Shown here: positions 51,070 through 60,275 of the stretch, in pieces
Numbering within the stretch: position 1 is the first letter of the stretch
How the letters are laid out: the number at the start of each line of letters is the position of its first letter
Assembly: GCF_010725885.1 (NCBI RefSeq)
Contig: NZ_AP022600.1
Location: 3,100,001 to 3,164,000, forward strand
DNA: 64,000 nt
Origin: Mycolicibacterium tokaiense
GTDB taxonomy: Bacteria; Actinomycetota; Actinomycetes; Mycobacteriales; Mycobacteriaceae
Direction of reading: 5' to 3'
Position numbers and translations under genes: made by a program
The notes under the pieces: generated by a model
Told to the model about the DNA's origin: nothing
The model's input: only the letters and a program-made list of their open reading frames with translations
Databases searched by the model: none

Positions 51070-52278
51070 TCACACCGCAGACTTGCGCATGGTGACCGCG
51101 CCGATGGCTGCGGCGATCATGCAGGCAAGTGCGACTGCGGCGGCGAACCAGGGGAACACCGTGGCCAGGCCCCAGTGCGTGGCGGCCCATCCGGCCACGA
51201 TGGTGGGGATGGCCATGGCGGCGTAGGCGCACAGGTAGAACGCCGACATGGTCTCGCCGCGCTGACCGGAGGGAACCACTTTGGACAGATGGCGCAGCGA
51301 GCCGCCGAAGCCGAGGCCGAAGGTGGCGCCCAGCAGTGCGGCCGCGACGAACACCAGCGGCCAGGAGTGCAGCGCCAGCACCGGGATGGTCACCACCAGC
51401 GACACGGCCATGCCGACATCGCCGATGATCGCGGCGCGGTGGGCCGGGACCCTGGTGGCGGCCAGCTGCGCCATCGCCGCGGCGAAGGCGGTGATGCCGA
51501 CAACCCCGCCCGCGAACAGCAGGTTGTCGATGTGCGTCTGGTGTGCGGCCAGCGACGGGTAGAGCGACAGCAGCACACCCAGCACCGACCACGACGCCAT
51601 GGCCCCCAGCGCGGCGAACCAGAAGTCGGACCTGATGGCCTGCGGCACCGAAGGTTTCGAGATGCGAATGGGCCCACGCGAGCGGCTGGTGTGGGGTTCG
51701 CGCAACGTCAGCACACCCACCCCGACGACGGCGCACACCACAGCCACCACCGCGTACGGGGTGCGCAGTGGATGAGGCGCGTACTGGGCCAACACCGAGG
51801 ACGCGACGATGGCCACGGCGATACCGATGTTGAAGCTGACGCCGCTGTGCAGGCCGGAACGCATGCCGTGGTCCGGTCGCAGATCCAGCAGCGCCGCCGC
51901 GGCGGCCACCACGATAGAACCCACGGCAGCACCGTGCACGGCGCGGGCGATCAGCAGCAGCACGATGTCCTCGGCGATCAAGAACAGCACCAAGCCGGCG
52001 ATCAACGCCACCAGCGCACCCAACAGCACCGGCTTGCGACCCACCACATCGGAGATCCGGCCCGAGACCAGGACCGCGACCAGCGCGGCGAAGGCGTAGA
52101 CGGCGAAGACAACCGTCGTGGCCAGCGGGGTCAGGTGCCAGGTGGACTCGTAGATGCCGTAGAGCGGTGCGGGCAGACCCGAGACTCCCAGCGCCATGCC
52201 GCACAGCACGAGCAGCAGGGGGTAGGCCCTACGCTGCGTTTCGGTTCCGTGCTGCGGATCGGTCGACGCCAGCGCCAT
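51070..52278 (-). CDS. MFS transporter next to an ArsR-type regulator
   Basis: This 402-aa major-facilitator protein has twelve hydrophobic segments; the loop-2 motif appears as GRISDVVGRKPVLLG (about 75-89). Such transporters next to a small regulator usually export drugs or metabolites. The ATG at 52278 is preferred over the GTG at 52281 because the AGGAG site is then 5 nt away. It is divergent from the ArsR gene with two related palindromes in between, so it is likely repressed by that regulator. Confidence 0.87.
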   Translation of the reverse strand: MALASTDPQHGTETQRRAYPLLLVLCGMALGVSGLPAPLYGIYESTWHLTPLATTVVFAVYAFAALVAVLVSGRISDVVGRKPVLLGALVALIAGLVLFLIAEDIVLLLIARAVHGAAVGSIVVAAAAALLDLRPDHGMRSGLHSGVSFNIGIAVAIVASSVLAQYAPHPLRTPYAVVAVVCAVVGVGVLTLREPHTSRSRGPIRISKPSVPQAIRSDFWFAALGAMASWSVLGVLLSLYPSLAAHQTHIDNLLFAGGVVGITAFAAAMAQLAATRVPAHRAAIIGDVGMAVSLVVTIPVLALHSWPLVFVAAALLGATFGLGFGGSLRHLSKVVPSGQRGETMSAFYLCAYAAMAIPTIVAGWAATHWGLATVFPWFAAAVALACMIAAAIGAVTMRKSAV

Positions 52279-52295
52279 CACGTCTCCTGGGGTAA

Positions 52296-52350
52296 GTTTG
52301 ATGAGTATCGAACCGGCCCGAGCTTACGCCTGGTTTGATGATCATCAAAC
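52296..52350. promoter_or_regulatory. Paired palindromic operators between MFS and ArsR genes
   Basis: GTTTGATGATCATCAAAC (52333-52350) is a perfect 18-bp palindrome. GTTTGATGAGTATCGAAC (52296-52313) matches it at 15 of 18 positions. The centres are 37 bp apart. One lies near each divergent start, as expected for a dimeric winged-helix repressor controlling both genes. Confidence 0.7.
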
Positions 52351-52378
52351 TGATTATCGGTGAGACGAGGAGCACAGC

Positions 52379-52702
52379 ATGGCGGAGGTAGCCGCGGTCA
52401 GCGCCGTCGCGCCCGTCCATCAGGTGCTGGCCGCACTGCAGGACCCCGTGCGCCTGGAAATGGTGCGCCGGCTGCGCAACGCCGGCGCCCCGGTGAAGTG
52501 CCAGCTGCTCTACGACGGCATCAACAAGTCGACGGCCACCCACCACTTCAAGATCCTGCGCGAAGCCGGGCTCATCGAGCGGCTGTGCGCCGATGGGCAG
52601 ACCCATCAGCGGCTGCGCGACGCCGACGTGGACGCCGCGTTGCCCGGTCTGCTCGATGCGGTGGTGGGCGGGGCGAACCGGGCGGCCGATCACTCAGTCT
52701 GA
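52379..52702 (+). CDS. ArsR-family winged-helix regulator
   Basis: This 107-aa winged-helix protein runs VLAALQDPVRLEMVRRLRNAG at residues about 16-36, with a recognition helix in INKSTATHHFKILREAGLIERL (about 50-71). No cysteine metal site typical of ArsR/SmtB sensors is present; the single Cys residues (CQLL, LCAD) are not paired in a CxC motif. It probably senses an organic ligand exported by the neighbouring MFS protein. GAGGAG lies 7 nt before the ATG. Confidence 0.85.
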   Translation: MAEVAAVSAVAPVHQVLAALQDPVRLEMVRRLRNAGAPVKCQLLYDGINKSTATHHFKILREAGLIERLCADGQTHQRLRDADVDAALPGLLDAVVGGANRAADHSV

Positions 52703-53198
52703 GCCCCTGTGCGCTGAACTTTTCTGTGTTTGCCGCAGCCGTATGGGCAGGATTGCCAAACCCCATCATCTCGCGCCATCATTGGCGACGAATTTCCTGC
52801 CGCCAGCATGTAAATCCAGCAAACATGCCGCGCACCTGCGGGTTTTCGCTGTTTCTGCCGGTTCGAAGTAGCGTTCGGCGAAAGTGTGCAAAAGCAAACA
52901 GGTTGGCGTAATGTCCTTTTCGTTCCATCGCGGGGGTTGCTCGGAAGAGTGGCAAGTATGCGGACGACGGGCGGCACACGCCGAGGCCGAAAGGTCATGT
53001 CCGACATCGCTCCTGTGATGTCGAACGGTTCACGGTGTCACGTCAACCGCAGACGAGAGCAGGCGGCCATGGGGTCGCAGTTCCATCACGCCGCGGTGGT
53101 TGCGGCGACGGTCATAGACCGGTGCGGGTGGCAGTCGATGTCGTCGAGGGGTCGACATACTCTGCGGTCACAGCGCCGGCGTCCGGCGCCGCAACCAC
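52703..53198. other. Long intergenic region without a convincing gene
   Basis: About 500 bp between the ArsR gene and the convergent monooxygenase. Several short open frames exist on the plus strand but none has a ribosome site plus sensible protein composition. The first half (52703-52950) is clearly lower in GC. No hairpin terminator or RNA structure was identified. Confidence 0.4.
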
Positions 53199-54752
53199 TC
53201 AGGCGATCGCGCTCGCTCTCGCTGCCGGCTTGATGGGCGCCACGTCGGCGGACCGACCGAACACCATGTCCTCGTCGATGCGATCGAAATGATGGTCGAT
53301 GGCGTCGGCGAAGAAGTTCTGCCGCACATTCCATGGCCGCTTGGTGCCCGACTTCGGCAGAGCGTGCGGGTTGCGCAGCACGTAGTTGGCCTGGATGTCC
53401 CAGGCGAGTTTCTCCGGCATCGGCTGGTCGCCCAGGTGTGGATAGGCATGGGTGTAGCCGCGCGAGCGCATGTAGGCCAGCAGCTTGGCCACCGAGCGCG
53501 CCGTCATGTCTGCGCGCAGCGTCCACGACGCGTTGGTGTACCCGACGCACCACGCGAGGTTGGGGACGTCCTCGAGCAGGTGTGCCTTGTAGACAAATCG
53601 GTCCTGCGGCGCGAGTGGGGCGCCGTCGATGCTGAGTTTCACCCCGCCGAGCGCCAGCAATTCCAGGCCGGTGGCGGTGACGATGATGTCGGCGTCCAGG
53701 TGGGCACCGGAGCGCACGACGATTCCCGTCGCATCGATGTGGTCCACGTGGTCGGTCACGACCTCGGCCCGCCCGGTGCTGATGGCGTGGAACAGGTCGG
53801 CGTCCGGCACCGCGCACAGGCGCTGGTCCCAGGGGTTGTAGCGCGGCTTGAAATGGACGTCCACCGGATAGCCCGGCGGCAGATTGGACATGGCCTGGCT
53901 TCGGATGAACCGCTTCATCGACCTGGGTGACTTGCGGGCCCACAGCCACACGAAGCCTTCGAAAAACGCGGCGAACCACTTCGCGAAAGCGTGAGAGGCC
54001 CTGCGCGAGGCTACTTTTCGCACCGCTTCGGTGACGGGGTTGACGCTCGACCCGCTCAGTACATAGCTGGGGGAGCGCTGCAGCATGGTGACTTTGGCGG
54101 CCTTCTCGGTGAGCGCCGGGATCAGTGAGATGGCGGTGGCGCCGCTGCCGATCACCACCACCGACTTGCCGGTGTAGTCCAGATCCTGCGGCCAGAACTG
54201 GGGGTGCACCACCGTGCCGGTGAAGGACTCCATCCCGGGGAAGGCGGGGGTGTGGCCCTGGTCGTAGTTGTAGTAGCCGCTGCCGAAGAACAAGAAGCGG
54301 GTGCGATACACCTTCTGTTCGCCGTCGGCGTCCACGTGCACCGTCCAGGTGTCGGTGCCCGAATCCCAGTCGGCGGAGCGCACATGGCTGCGGTAGCGGA
54401 TCCGGCGGTCGATGCCGTGGGTGCGGGCCGCGTCCTTGATGTACTCGCGGATGTGGGCGCCGCCGGCCATACCCTCACGCCGGGTCCAGGGTGCCCACGG
54501 GAAGCTCAACGTGAAGATGCTGCTGTCGCTGCGCACGCCCGGGTAGCGGAACAGGTCCCAGGTGCCGCCCATCTGCTCGCGGCGTTCGAGGATGACGTAG
54601 TTCAAATCGGGGTTGCGTTCGGCGATGCGGTAGGCCGCGCCGATCCCGGAGAAGCCCGCACCGATGATCACGACGTCGACGGTCTCGGGATCGTGGTCGG
54701 TGTGCAGTTCTGGTGAAGTCACGACGTCCCCCAAAGATGTGGCACTGGTCAC
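53199..54752 (-). CDS. Flavin-containing (Baeyer-Villiger type) monooxygenase
   Basis: This 517-aa FAD/NADPH monooxygenase corresponds to M. tuberculosis Rv0565c. Seen: the FAD motif VVIIGAGFSGIGAAYRI (about 27-43), the Baeyer-Villiger fingerprint FTGTVVHPQFWP (about 176-187) and the NADPH motif VVVIGSGATA (about 197-206). It resembles EthA-type enzymes, which oxidise ketones and activate thioamide drugs. The GTG at 54752 gives the family-typical leader. It is divergent from the MFS gene at 54829. Confidence 0.92.
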   Translation of the reverse strand: MTSATSLGDVVTSPELHTDHDPETVDVVIIGAGFSGIGAAYRIAERNPDLNYVILERREQMGGTWDLFRYPGVRSDSSIFTLSFPWAPWTRREGMAGGAHIREYIKDAARTHGIDRRIRYRSHVRSADWDSGTDTWTVHVDADGEQKVYRTRFLFFGSGYYNYDQGHTPAFPGMESFTGTVVHPQFWPQDLDYTGKSVVVIGSGATAISLIPALTEKAAKVTMLQRSPSYVLSGSSVNPVTEAVRKVASRRASHAFAKWFAAFFEGFVWLWARKSPRSMKRFIRSQAMSNLPPGYPVDVHFKPRYNPWDQRLCAVPDADLFHAISTGRAEVVTDHVDHIDATGIVVRSGAHLDADIIVTATGLELLALGGVKLSIDGAPLAPQDRFVYKAHLLEDVPNLAWCVGYTNASWTLRADMTARSVAKLLAYMRSRGYTHAYPHLGDQPMPEKLAWDIQANYVLRNPHALPKSGTKRPWNVRQNFFADAIDHHFDRIDEDMVFGRSADVAPIKPAARASAIA

Positions 54753-54828
54753 TCCAGCCTAGGCATCCACCGGTTGGTTGGGCCAGCCCGGTCGGTGTTC
54801 GGCCGCAGCCGCACTGCATTCATGTGCT

Positions 54829-56124
54829 ATGCAAAAGGAATGGGTTTCTCAGCCGGATGTCGTCGTGACCGCTGAAACCACCGCACCCCCGCTGCCGCCA
54901 CGCGGTGCTTTCCGACTGCTCATGGACCCCGCGTTCGGCTCCCTGTTCTGGGGCAAGATGCTCAGCGCCGCCGGGGTGTGGACGCACAACCTGGTGGCCG
55001 CGGTGGTGGTCTTCGAGGCCACCGGCTCGGCGCTGATGGTGGGCCTGCTCGGGGTCGCGATGTTCGTGCCGCAGCTGGTGCTCAACCCGCTGGCCGGCAA
55101 GTGGGCCGACCGCGGCGACCCCATCCGCCAGGTGATGATCGGGCGCATCGTCTGCCTGGTCGGGTCCGGCTCGCTGGCCATCTGGTCGATCCTGGCCACC
55201 GATCCGCAGGGCCTGGCCGCCGCGCTGCCCATCATCGCCGCGTCCGGCGTGGTCGGTATCGGGTTCGTGGTGGGCGGCCCGGCGATGCAGTCGCTGGTGC
55301 CGTCACTGCTGCGCCCCGGCGAGTTGTCCATCGGCATGAACCTCAATACCGTGCCGCTGACGATCGCGCGCATCGGCGGGCCCGTGCTGGGGGCGTTCGC
55401 GCTGGCGCATCTAGGCCCCACCGCCGCGTTCGCGGCCAGCGCCACCACCCACCTGCTGTTCATCGTGATGCTGCTGGCGGTGACGTTCCCCCGCCCGAAG
55501 CAGCACGCCGCCGGCACCGACTACCGCGTCAGCGCGGCGCTGCGCTACGTCTGGGCGGACCGCCCGCTGTTCCTGATGCTGCTGGGTGTCAGCATCGTGG
55601 GCTTCGCCTCGGATCCCTCGATGACCCTGGCGCCGTCCATGGCCGCCGAGCTGGGCGGGGGCACCAGCCTGGTGGGCTACCTGTCGGCGGCGTTCGGGAT
55701 CGGTGCTGCGGTGGGCTTGGTGGCGCAGGCGCTGCTGAGCTCGCGGGTGTCGGCCGGTGTCACGGCGTCGGCGGGGCTGTGGCTCATGGTGCTCGGCACC
55801 GCGGGGGTGGCGCTGAGCCCGTGGACGGCCGCCGTGCTGGGGTGCTTCGCCGTGGCCGGCGTGGGTTTTTCCTGGGGCATGACCGGGTTGAGCACGCTGG
55901 TGCAGTCCCGGGCCCCCGACGAGTACCGCGGCCGCATCATGTCGCTGTGGCTGGTGGGTTTCCTCGGATCGCGGCCCATCGCCGCGGCCCTTCTGGGCTC
56001 GACGGCCGATCTGGTGTCGGTGCGGGCGGCCTTCCTGGTGGCCGCGGCGATCAGTGCCGTGGTGGCGCTGCTGTGCCGGGCCCGGGTACTGAACCGGCCG
56101 GGCCCGGTCGAGCTGCGCTTCTGA
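54829..56124 (+). CDS. MFS transporter (enterobactin-exporter-like)
   Basis: This 431-aa major-facilitator protein has about twelve hydrophobic segments. The loop-2 motif is GKWADRGDPIRQVMIGR (about 85-101). The sequence DEYRGRIMSLWLVGF in the second half is characteristic of the MFS_3/EntS-like subgroup, which exports siderophores or drugs. The ATG at 54829 has no obvious ribosome site. It ends 6 bp from the convergent yajQ gene. Confidence 0.85.
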   Translation: MQKEWVSQPDVVVTAETTAPPLPPRGAFRLLMDPAFGSLFWGKMLSAAGVWTHNLVAAVVVFEATGSALMVGLLGVAMFVPQLVLNPLAGKWADRGDPIRQVMIGRIVCLVGSGSLAIWSILATDPQGLAAALPIIAASGVVGIGFVVGGPAMQSLVPSLLRPGELSIGMNLNTVPLTIARIGGPVLGAFALAHLGPTAAFAASATTHLLFIVMLLAVTFPRPKQHAAGTDYRVSAALRYVWADRPLFLMLLGVSIVGFASDPSMTLAPSMAAELGGGTSLVGYLSAAFGIGAAVGLVAQALLSSRVSAGVTASAGLWLMVLGTAGVALSPWTAAVLGCFAVAGVGFSWGMTGLSTLVQSRAPDEYRGRIMSLWLVGFLGSRPIAAALLGSTADLVSVRAAFLVAAAISAVVALLCRARVLNRPGPVELRF

Positions 56125-56130
56125 CGCGAA

Positions 56131-56622
56131 TCAGCGGTAGTTCACGAACTGCAGCGCGACGTCCAGGTCGGCGCCTTTGAGCAGCGCGATGACGGCCTGG
56201 AGGTCGTCGCGCTTCTTGGAGCTGACGCGGATCTCCTCACCCTGGATCTGCGCCTTGACGCCCTTGGGGCCCTCGTCGCGGATGATCTTGGTGATCTTCT
56301 TGGCGTCTTCGCTGCTGATGCCCTGCTTGATGTTGCCGATCACCTTGTAGGTCTTCCCGGAGGCCTGCGGCTCGCCGGCGTCGAACGCCTTCATCGAGAT
56401 GTCGCGCCGGATCAGCTTTTCCTTGAAGACATCGACGGCGGCCTTGACGCGCTCTTCGGTGGACGACACCAGGATTATGCCGTCTTCACCCTGCCACTCG
56501 ATGGTGGTGTCGGTGCCGCGGAAGTCGAAGCGGGTGGCGAGCTCCTTGGCCGCCTGGTTGAGCGCGTTGTCGACCTCCTGGCGGTCGGCCTTGCTCACTA
56601 CATCGAACGATGAATCCGCCAT
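56131..56622 (-). CDS. yajQ: YajQ-family nucleotide-binding protein
   Basis: This 163-aa protein is of full family length (M. tuberculosis Rv0566c). It begins [37 protein letters not shown], the signature of YajQ, whose members bind nucleotides including cyclic di-GMP. The sequence continues with [34 protein letters not shown] near the C-terminus. A GAGGGG site precedes the ATG at 56622. The tRNA-Tyr gene starts 75 bp upstream on the other strand. Confidence 0.95.
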   Translation of the reverse strand: MADSSFDVVSKADRQEVDNALNQAAKELATRFDFRGTDTTIEWQGEDGIILVSSTEERVKAAVDVFKEKLIRRDISMKAFDAGEPQASGKTYKVIGNIKQGISSEDAKKITKIIRDEGPKGVKAQIQGEEIRVSSKKRDDLQAVIALLKGADLDVALQFVNYR

Positions 56623-56697
56623 CGGACACGTCCCCTCTGTTCAGTCGTTTTCGTGTTCGGTACATCCTCGTTGTACCCTGCTACTCGCACCAAACCC

Positions 56698-56780
56698 GGC
56701 AGGTTGCCCGAGCGGCCAATGGGAGCGGACTGTAAATCCGTCGGCTAACGCCTACACAGGTTCGAATCCTGTACCTGCCA
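56698..56780 (+). tRNA. tRNA-Tyr (anticodon GUA)
   Basis: An 83-nt class-II tRNA: acceptor stem GGCAGGT/ACCTGCC (56698-56704 with 56773-56779), anticodon stem GCGGA/TCCGT with loop CTGTAAA giving anticodon GUA (56732-56734), a long variable arm, T arm ACAGG-TTCGAAT-CCTGT (56756-56772) and discriminator A. CCA is not fully encoded (CCA then CG). Confidence 0.95.
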
Positions 56781-56809
56781 CGCGAGTGATGTTGCAAGAC
56801 ATCGCCAAA

Positions 56810-56842
56810 GCCCTGAATCCCCGCGGGGGTTCAGGGCCTTTT
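56810..56842 (+). terminator. Rho-independent terminator after tRNA-Tyr
   Basis: A strong GC-rich hairpin (GCCCTGAA at 56810-56817 paired with TTCAGGGC at 56830-56837, CCCC/GGGG inside) is followed by CTTTT. It lies 30 bp after the tRNA and should end its transcript. Confidence 0.85.
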
Positions 56843-57245
56843 GCGTGGGCGTCCGCAGGGCACTCTGCGGGGTTGGTAGCGAGAGGCTCTCCCGAGCAAG
56901 GGCGTCGCGAGCTTCTTCGTGCTTTCCCGCAATACGGGGCCGATTGCTTCGATAGCAACCAAGAACGACGTGGACGGATCGCGGCTGCCGCGCCTGAACC
57001 GCTCAGGTCGAATCCTGACTGGATCGTGCACCCCCGGAAACGCCTTTGCGGCTGCGGCCGTCCAAGCGCCAGCGCAGAGACGCCATTGCGAATGTCATTC
57101 ACGCACACCGCTCGTACAGGGCAGCAAGCGGGTCTTATTTGCTGAAGCAACAATGTGCTTGCGGGAAAACTGAAATCTGATGCGCGGCAGCGAGTAATCG
57201 ACTAAAAGAGACTCAGTCTTACTGAGTGCATGACCGGGGGGTCCT
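56843..57245. other. Intergenic region between tRNA-Tyr and the BNR-type gene
   Basis: About 400 bp with no convincing gene. At 57003-57018 TCAGG-TCGAAT-CCTGA copies the T arm of the upstream tRNA-Tyr with a single-base gap, possibly an old integration or tRNA remnant. ACTCAGT-CTT-ACTGAGT (57211-57227) forms a small hairpin just before the next gene. GC content falls towards 57200. Confidence 0.45.
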
Positions 57246-59171
57246 ATGGCTGAATTCTCAATTCCACAGGGTATGTCCGAATACCGGTGGATTCTGCCCA
57301 CTGCGGTGTTCTTCGCAAAGCCCTACAAGCATACTTTGCTGGGCGTGTTGGGTGACTCGAACGGAACGGCAACGCCCTTGCTATTGGTGGATGTGAACCA
57401 CGACTCCGGTATTGCAACCACCCATCAGATCGGAACCGTGCCTGCCGATGACCACAACGCACCTGCAATCAGCGCTGCCCCCGGAGACCCGATTCTGGTC
57501 GCTTGGAATCACCACGGCCAAGACACCCTGATCCGTTACCGAGTGGGCCTCCCCGACCTGCCCGCTAGTGTGGTCCAAGCACCCGAACAGACAGTTGATG
57601 TGGGTGACGTCGTGGCGTACGGGCAAGCCTGGAGAGTCGACCACCTTTCAGACCAGTCCAAGGTGACCTACTACCGGTTGTACCGTCGCACACTCACCGA
57701 CTGGTATCTCCTGACCGAGGAGGTGGACCGGGAGACGTTGGAAGTCACGACCAATGCGCCCGGAACTCACCTTATTTCAGGGAACGGGACCAAGATTTAC
57801 TGCACAACAGCCACCGGCTCAGCGGACGCGCAGGTGGTGCGCGTTGCAATTGGAACCAATCCCAGTGACGAAACAATCAATGGGGTGTCCTGGATCGAAA
57901 TCGATCTGAACTCGGGTGCAATATCGACTCCGCTGGACGACACTTTCACCGCCAACGTCAGCGGCACCAACCTTCCGGTCATCCCAACTTACAGCCTCCG
58001 GCTGCTGCCCAACGTCAGCCAGGAGCGACGATTGTTTGCCGCGCGCCCGTGGCCATCCGCGATGGGTGTGCTAACAGCAGAGGGGGTTCCTACTAACCGG
58101 CCGGCCACTGCGCGCTACTGGCTATCCGAATGGGGCGGTCAGTACTCGTCACCCACGGTCGGCCCGCCCGCATCCGCCAATGGGCTGATCTGCCCGATCG
58201 GCGCTTCACCCAGTTGCGTCAGAAGTACCGAGGTGACGCTTGCGGACGGAGCGACCAGCATCGTGATGTCGATGGACATGACGCTGCCGTCCACGAAGCC
58301 GGACTACGCGTACCTGGACTTGTGTGGGCAGTATGACGGCGGCAACGGTTGGTACGCCTGGCTCGGCGCCTCCACCAACGAGCTAAAGTTAAGATTCGTC
58401 GTCAGCCGCGCAGGCGGACAAGCCTCCACCCTAACCTCGACGGTGCCGCTGAACGGCGTGTCATGGGGTGATCGCGTGCGGATCAAGATCACTTACACCC
58501 CGACAGCGGTCGCCGGCATCCGATGCACGATGGAGAACGCGGTTGGCAGCAGCTCGACGTGGACCACGATCGGCTCCCTCGCTGGTAACTCCGGCGCGAT
58601 TGTGGTTGATCCCGATGCCTACTCTTGGATCGGAGCCCGAGCTCTGGACCGAGCCGACGGGCTGGTGGTGCACGTTGCTAAGTGGACACTCAGCGGAAAC
58701 ATCGCTACTGACATAAACTTCGGGAACGACGCCACCGGCTGGCCCGGCTACGCCACCGTCTACACCGACAGCTACGGCAATGGTTGGAGCGTATTTGGGC
58801 AGGCCGTTGTTGGACGCACCGCTTACGGGCCGGTCATTCCGCCGCAGGCCATTCCAGTTCGCTACGACCTTGGATTAGTCGGCGGTACCCTGTGGGCTTC
58901 GAGCTACCCGGGTGGTGCGTTCCAAGGCGCGGCGATCATCCTGGCCCGATTCAACGGGTCGAACCAGGAAGTTGTGCTGGCCTACATCATCGACGGGGAC
59001 ATAGTGGAGACGGTGCTGCATAGCCAGCCCACCAGCCAGGGAGAATTCTTCCGGCCTATGCCACCAGACAACGGCGGCCCATTCTGGGCCTGGGTTCTCA
59101 ATGTCGAGTCGTATGGCACAGACCGGTTCTACGAGTGGGTGTCGTCGGCCTTCACCGTTAGTCGAGTGTGA
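57246..59171 (+). CDS. BNR_4-like beta-propeller / tail-type protein, probably of phage origin
   Basis: This 641-aa protein has no signal peptide. The first 110 residues look like a BNR_4-type beta-propeller (DVNHDSGIATTHQIG, then DDHNAPAISAAPGDPILVAWNHHG). The middle (about 335-500) reads like a concanavalin-type beta-sandwich with LDLCGQYDGGNGWYAWLG and VRIKITYTPTAVAGIRCTMENAVG. The Gly/Ser/Thr-rich, Trp-rich composition is typical of phage tail or glycan-binding proteins. Codon use is clearly more AT-rich than its neighbours. It lies alone behind a tRNA gene with no integrase in view, suggesting a remnant of an integrated element. The ATG at 57246 has a GGGGGG stretch close upstream. Confidence 0.6.
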   Translation: MAEFSIPQGMSEYRWILPTAVFFAKPYKHTLLGVLGDSNGTATPLLLVDVNHDSGIATTHQIGTVPADDHNAPAISAAPGDPILVAWNHHGQDTLIRYRVGLPDLPASVVQAPEQTVDVGDVVAYGQAWRVDHLSDQSKVTYYRLYRRTLTDWYLLTEEVDRETLEVTTNAPGTHLISGNGTKIYCTTATGSADAQVVRVAIGTNPSDETINGVSWIEIDLNSGAISTPLDDTFTANVSGTNLPVIPTYSLRLLPNVSQERRLFAARPWPSAMGVLTAEGVPTNRPATARYWLSEWGGQYSSPTVGPPASANGLICPIGASPSCVRSTEVTLADGATSIVMSMDMTLPSTKPDYAYLDLCGQYDGGNGWYAWLGASTNELKLRFVVSRAGGQASTLTSTVPLNGVSWGDRVRIKITYTPTAVAGIRCTMENAVGSSSTWTTIGSLAGNSGAIVVDPDAYSWIGARALDRADGLVVHVAKWTLSGNIATDINFGNDATGWPGYATVYTDSYGNGWSVFGQAVVGRTAYGPVIPPQAIPVRYDLGLVGGTLWASSYPGGAFQGAAIILARFNGSNQEVVLAYIIDGDIVETVLHSQPTSQGEFFRPMPPDNGGPFWAWVLNVESYGTDRFYEWVSSAFTVSRV

Positions 59172-59383
59172 CGGACCTGAAATTGGCAATTGATCGGAGG
59201 CGGCCGCGACCGAGGCATACGGTGCGGGTCCTGCGGAAGACTCCTTGTTGGTGGGTTATCGCCGGCCACCCAAGGCGCCGCGAATCAACTCCATCGCTCT
59301 GGCTGGGCTTGCATGCTGAAGATAGCCACCGTCCGAGTGCAGCGCTACGCCGACACTGCTGCGATGCGGCAGTGCGCGAAGGT

Positions 59384-59641
59384 CTAAACAGGGAGCCCTG
59401 CCGTTGGTTGCGGCGTGCCGGCCGCGACCACCTGTGCTGAGGGCGACCCGACTTCTGCCGGTGGGTGCTTTGCAGGGTCCTCGCGAAGCGCGTAGATCAC
59501 CGCAGCCGCTGTGGCTGCGATCAGGATCGCCATGAGGATGATCTTCACGGCAGGATGAGTGAAGGTTTTTGCGTCCTGCACCCGCGTTCTGAGTTTGCGA
59601 CGCAGCGAGCGCCAGCGCTTGTACAGCAGAGTGTCCGCCAT
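59384..59641 (-). CDS. Small single-pass membrane protein
   Basis: An 85-aa protein of unknown function: a basic cytoplasmic N-terminus (KRWRSLRRKLRTRV), one transmembrane helix (about 33-51, VKIILMAILIAATAAAVIY), and a short Pro/Ala-rich outside tail. The start may be further upstream at 59689 (16 more residues); neither start has a strong ribosome site. The region lies in the accessory DNA after the tRNA gene. Confidence 0.5.
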   Translation of the reverse strand: MADTLLYKRWRSLRRKLRTRVQDAKTFTHPAVKIILMAILIAATAAAVIYALREDPAKHPPAEVGSPSAQVVAAGTPQPTAGLPV

Positions 59642-59909
59642 GGGGCCCCCAGAGCCTTGCGTTGGATTGCGGCGAGACATCGTTGGCAACCGCCGTCGGT
59701 CTTGGGCCGATCGACCGGTGAAAGAGATACCGCCTGAACAGCTTTCGTGAACCCTGATCTAGGTGGTCTCCGTCGCCGGGAATTGACGCAGCCGCTAGTC
59801 CCTACACTCTAGTCGGAAACCGGGCTGGTGCAAGGCCTACGAAAAGCGCCAGCCGACAGAAACTTTCATGAAGTTTGCCGCCACGGCTGCACCGGAACCA
59901 GAGTGCCTG

Positions 59910-60275
59910 CTAGTTACAGGCGTCGGCCACCATGGGGTCGTAGATGTTGCGGGCGGCGTCGAACTCCCGCACCACGCCGAAATCGACTTCCTGGGCGCTG
60001 CGAATCATTTTTCCCGCCTTCGGCTTCTGGTCGCACACCAGCCAGTCGGTGAGGCTGAGCTGACGCTGCTTCATGCCGGTGATGTTGTGCGACTCGAGGT
60101 CGAGCGGCATGCCCGCGGCCGCCGCAGTCACAGCGTCTTCGGCTTCCTGCAAATTCATTCCCTCGATAGAGGGCATTTTGAATCCCTGTGCCGCCGCCTG
60201 CGCGGGGCCCGCGACACCGACGGCGGCCGACAGCAGCGCCATGGTGCTGGCGGCGATAACGATGTGCTTTTTCAT
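59910..60275 (-). CDS. Small secreted PASTA-like protein
   Basis: A 121-aa exported protein: a signal peptide (about 1-28, cleavage after AQA), then one PASTA-like unit KMPSIEGMNLQEAEDAVTAAAAG (about 33-55) followed by DWLVCDQKPKAGKMI. The pattern MPsv-G-x-L-x-x-A, then a Cys and a P-x-G-x turn, is typical of single-PASTA extracytoplasmic proteins. GGAAGG precedes the ATG. Function is unknown; the related protein at 60553-60912 lies 277 bp upstream on the same strand. Confidence 0.72.
   Translation of the reverse strand: MKKHIVIAASTMALLSAAVGVAGPAQAAAQGFKMPSIEGMNLQEAEDAVTAAAAGMPLDLESHNITGMKQRQLSLTDWLVCDQKPKAGKMIRSAQEVDFGVVREFDAARNIYDPMVADACN

Noticed and set aside
52886-53292. Short plus-strand frames in the gap before the monooxygenase
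   Set aside because: Arg/Ser-rich translation, no ribosome site, and partial overlap with the monooxygenase gene.
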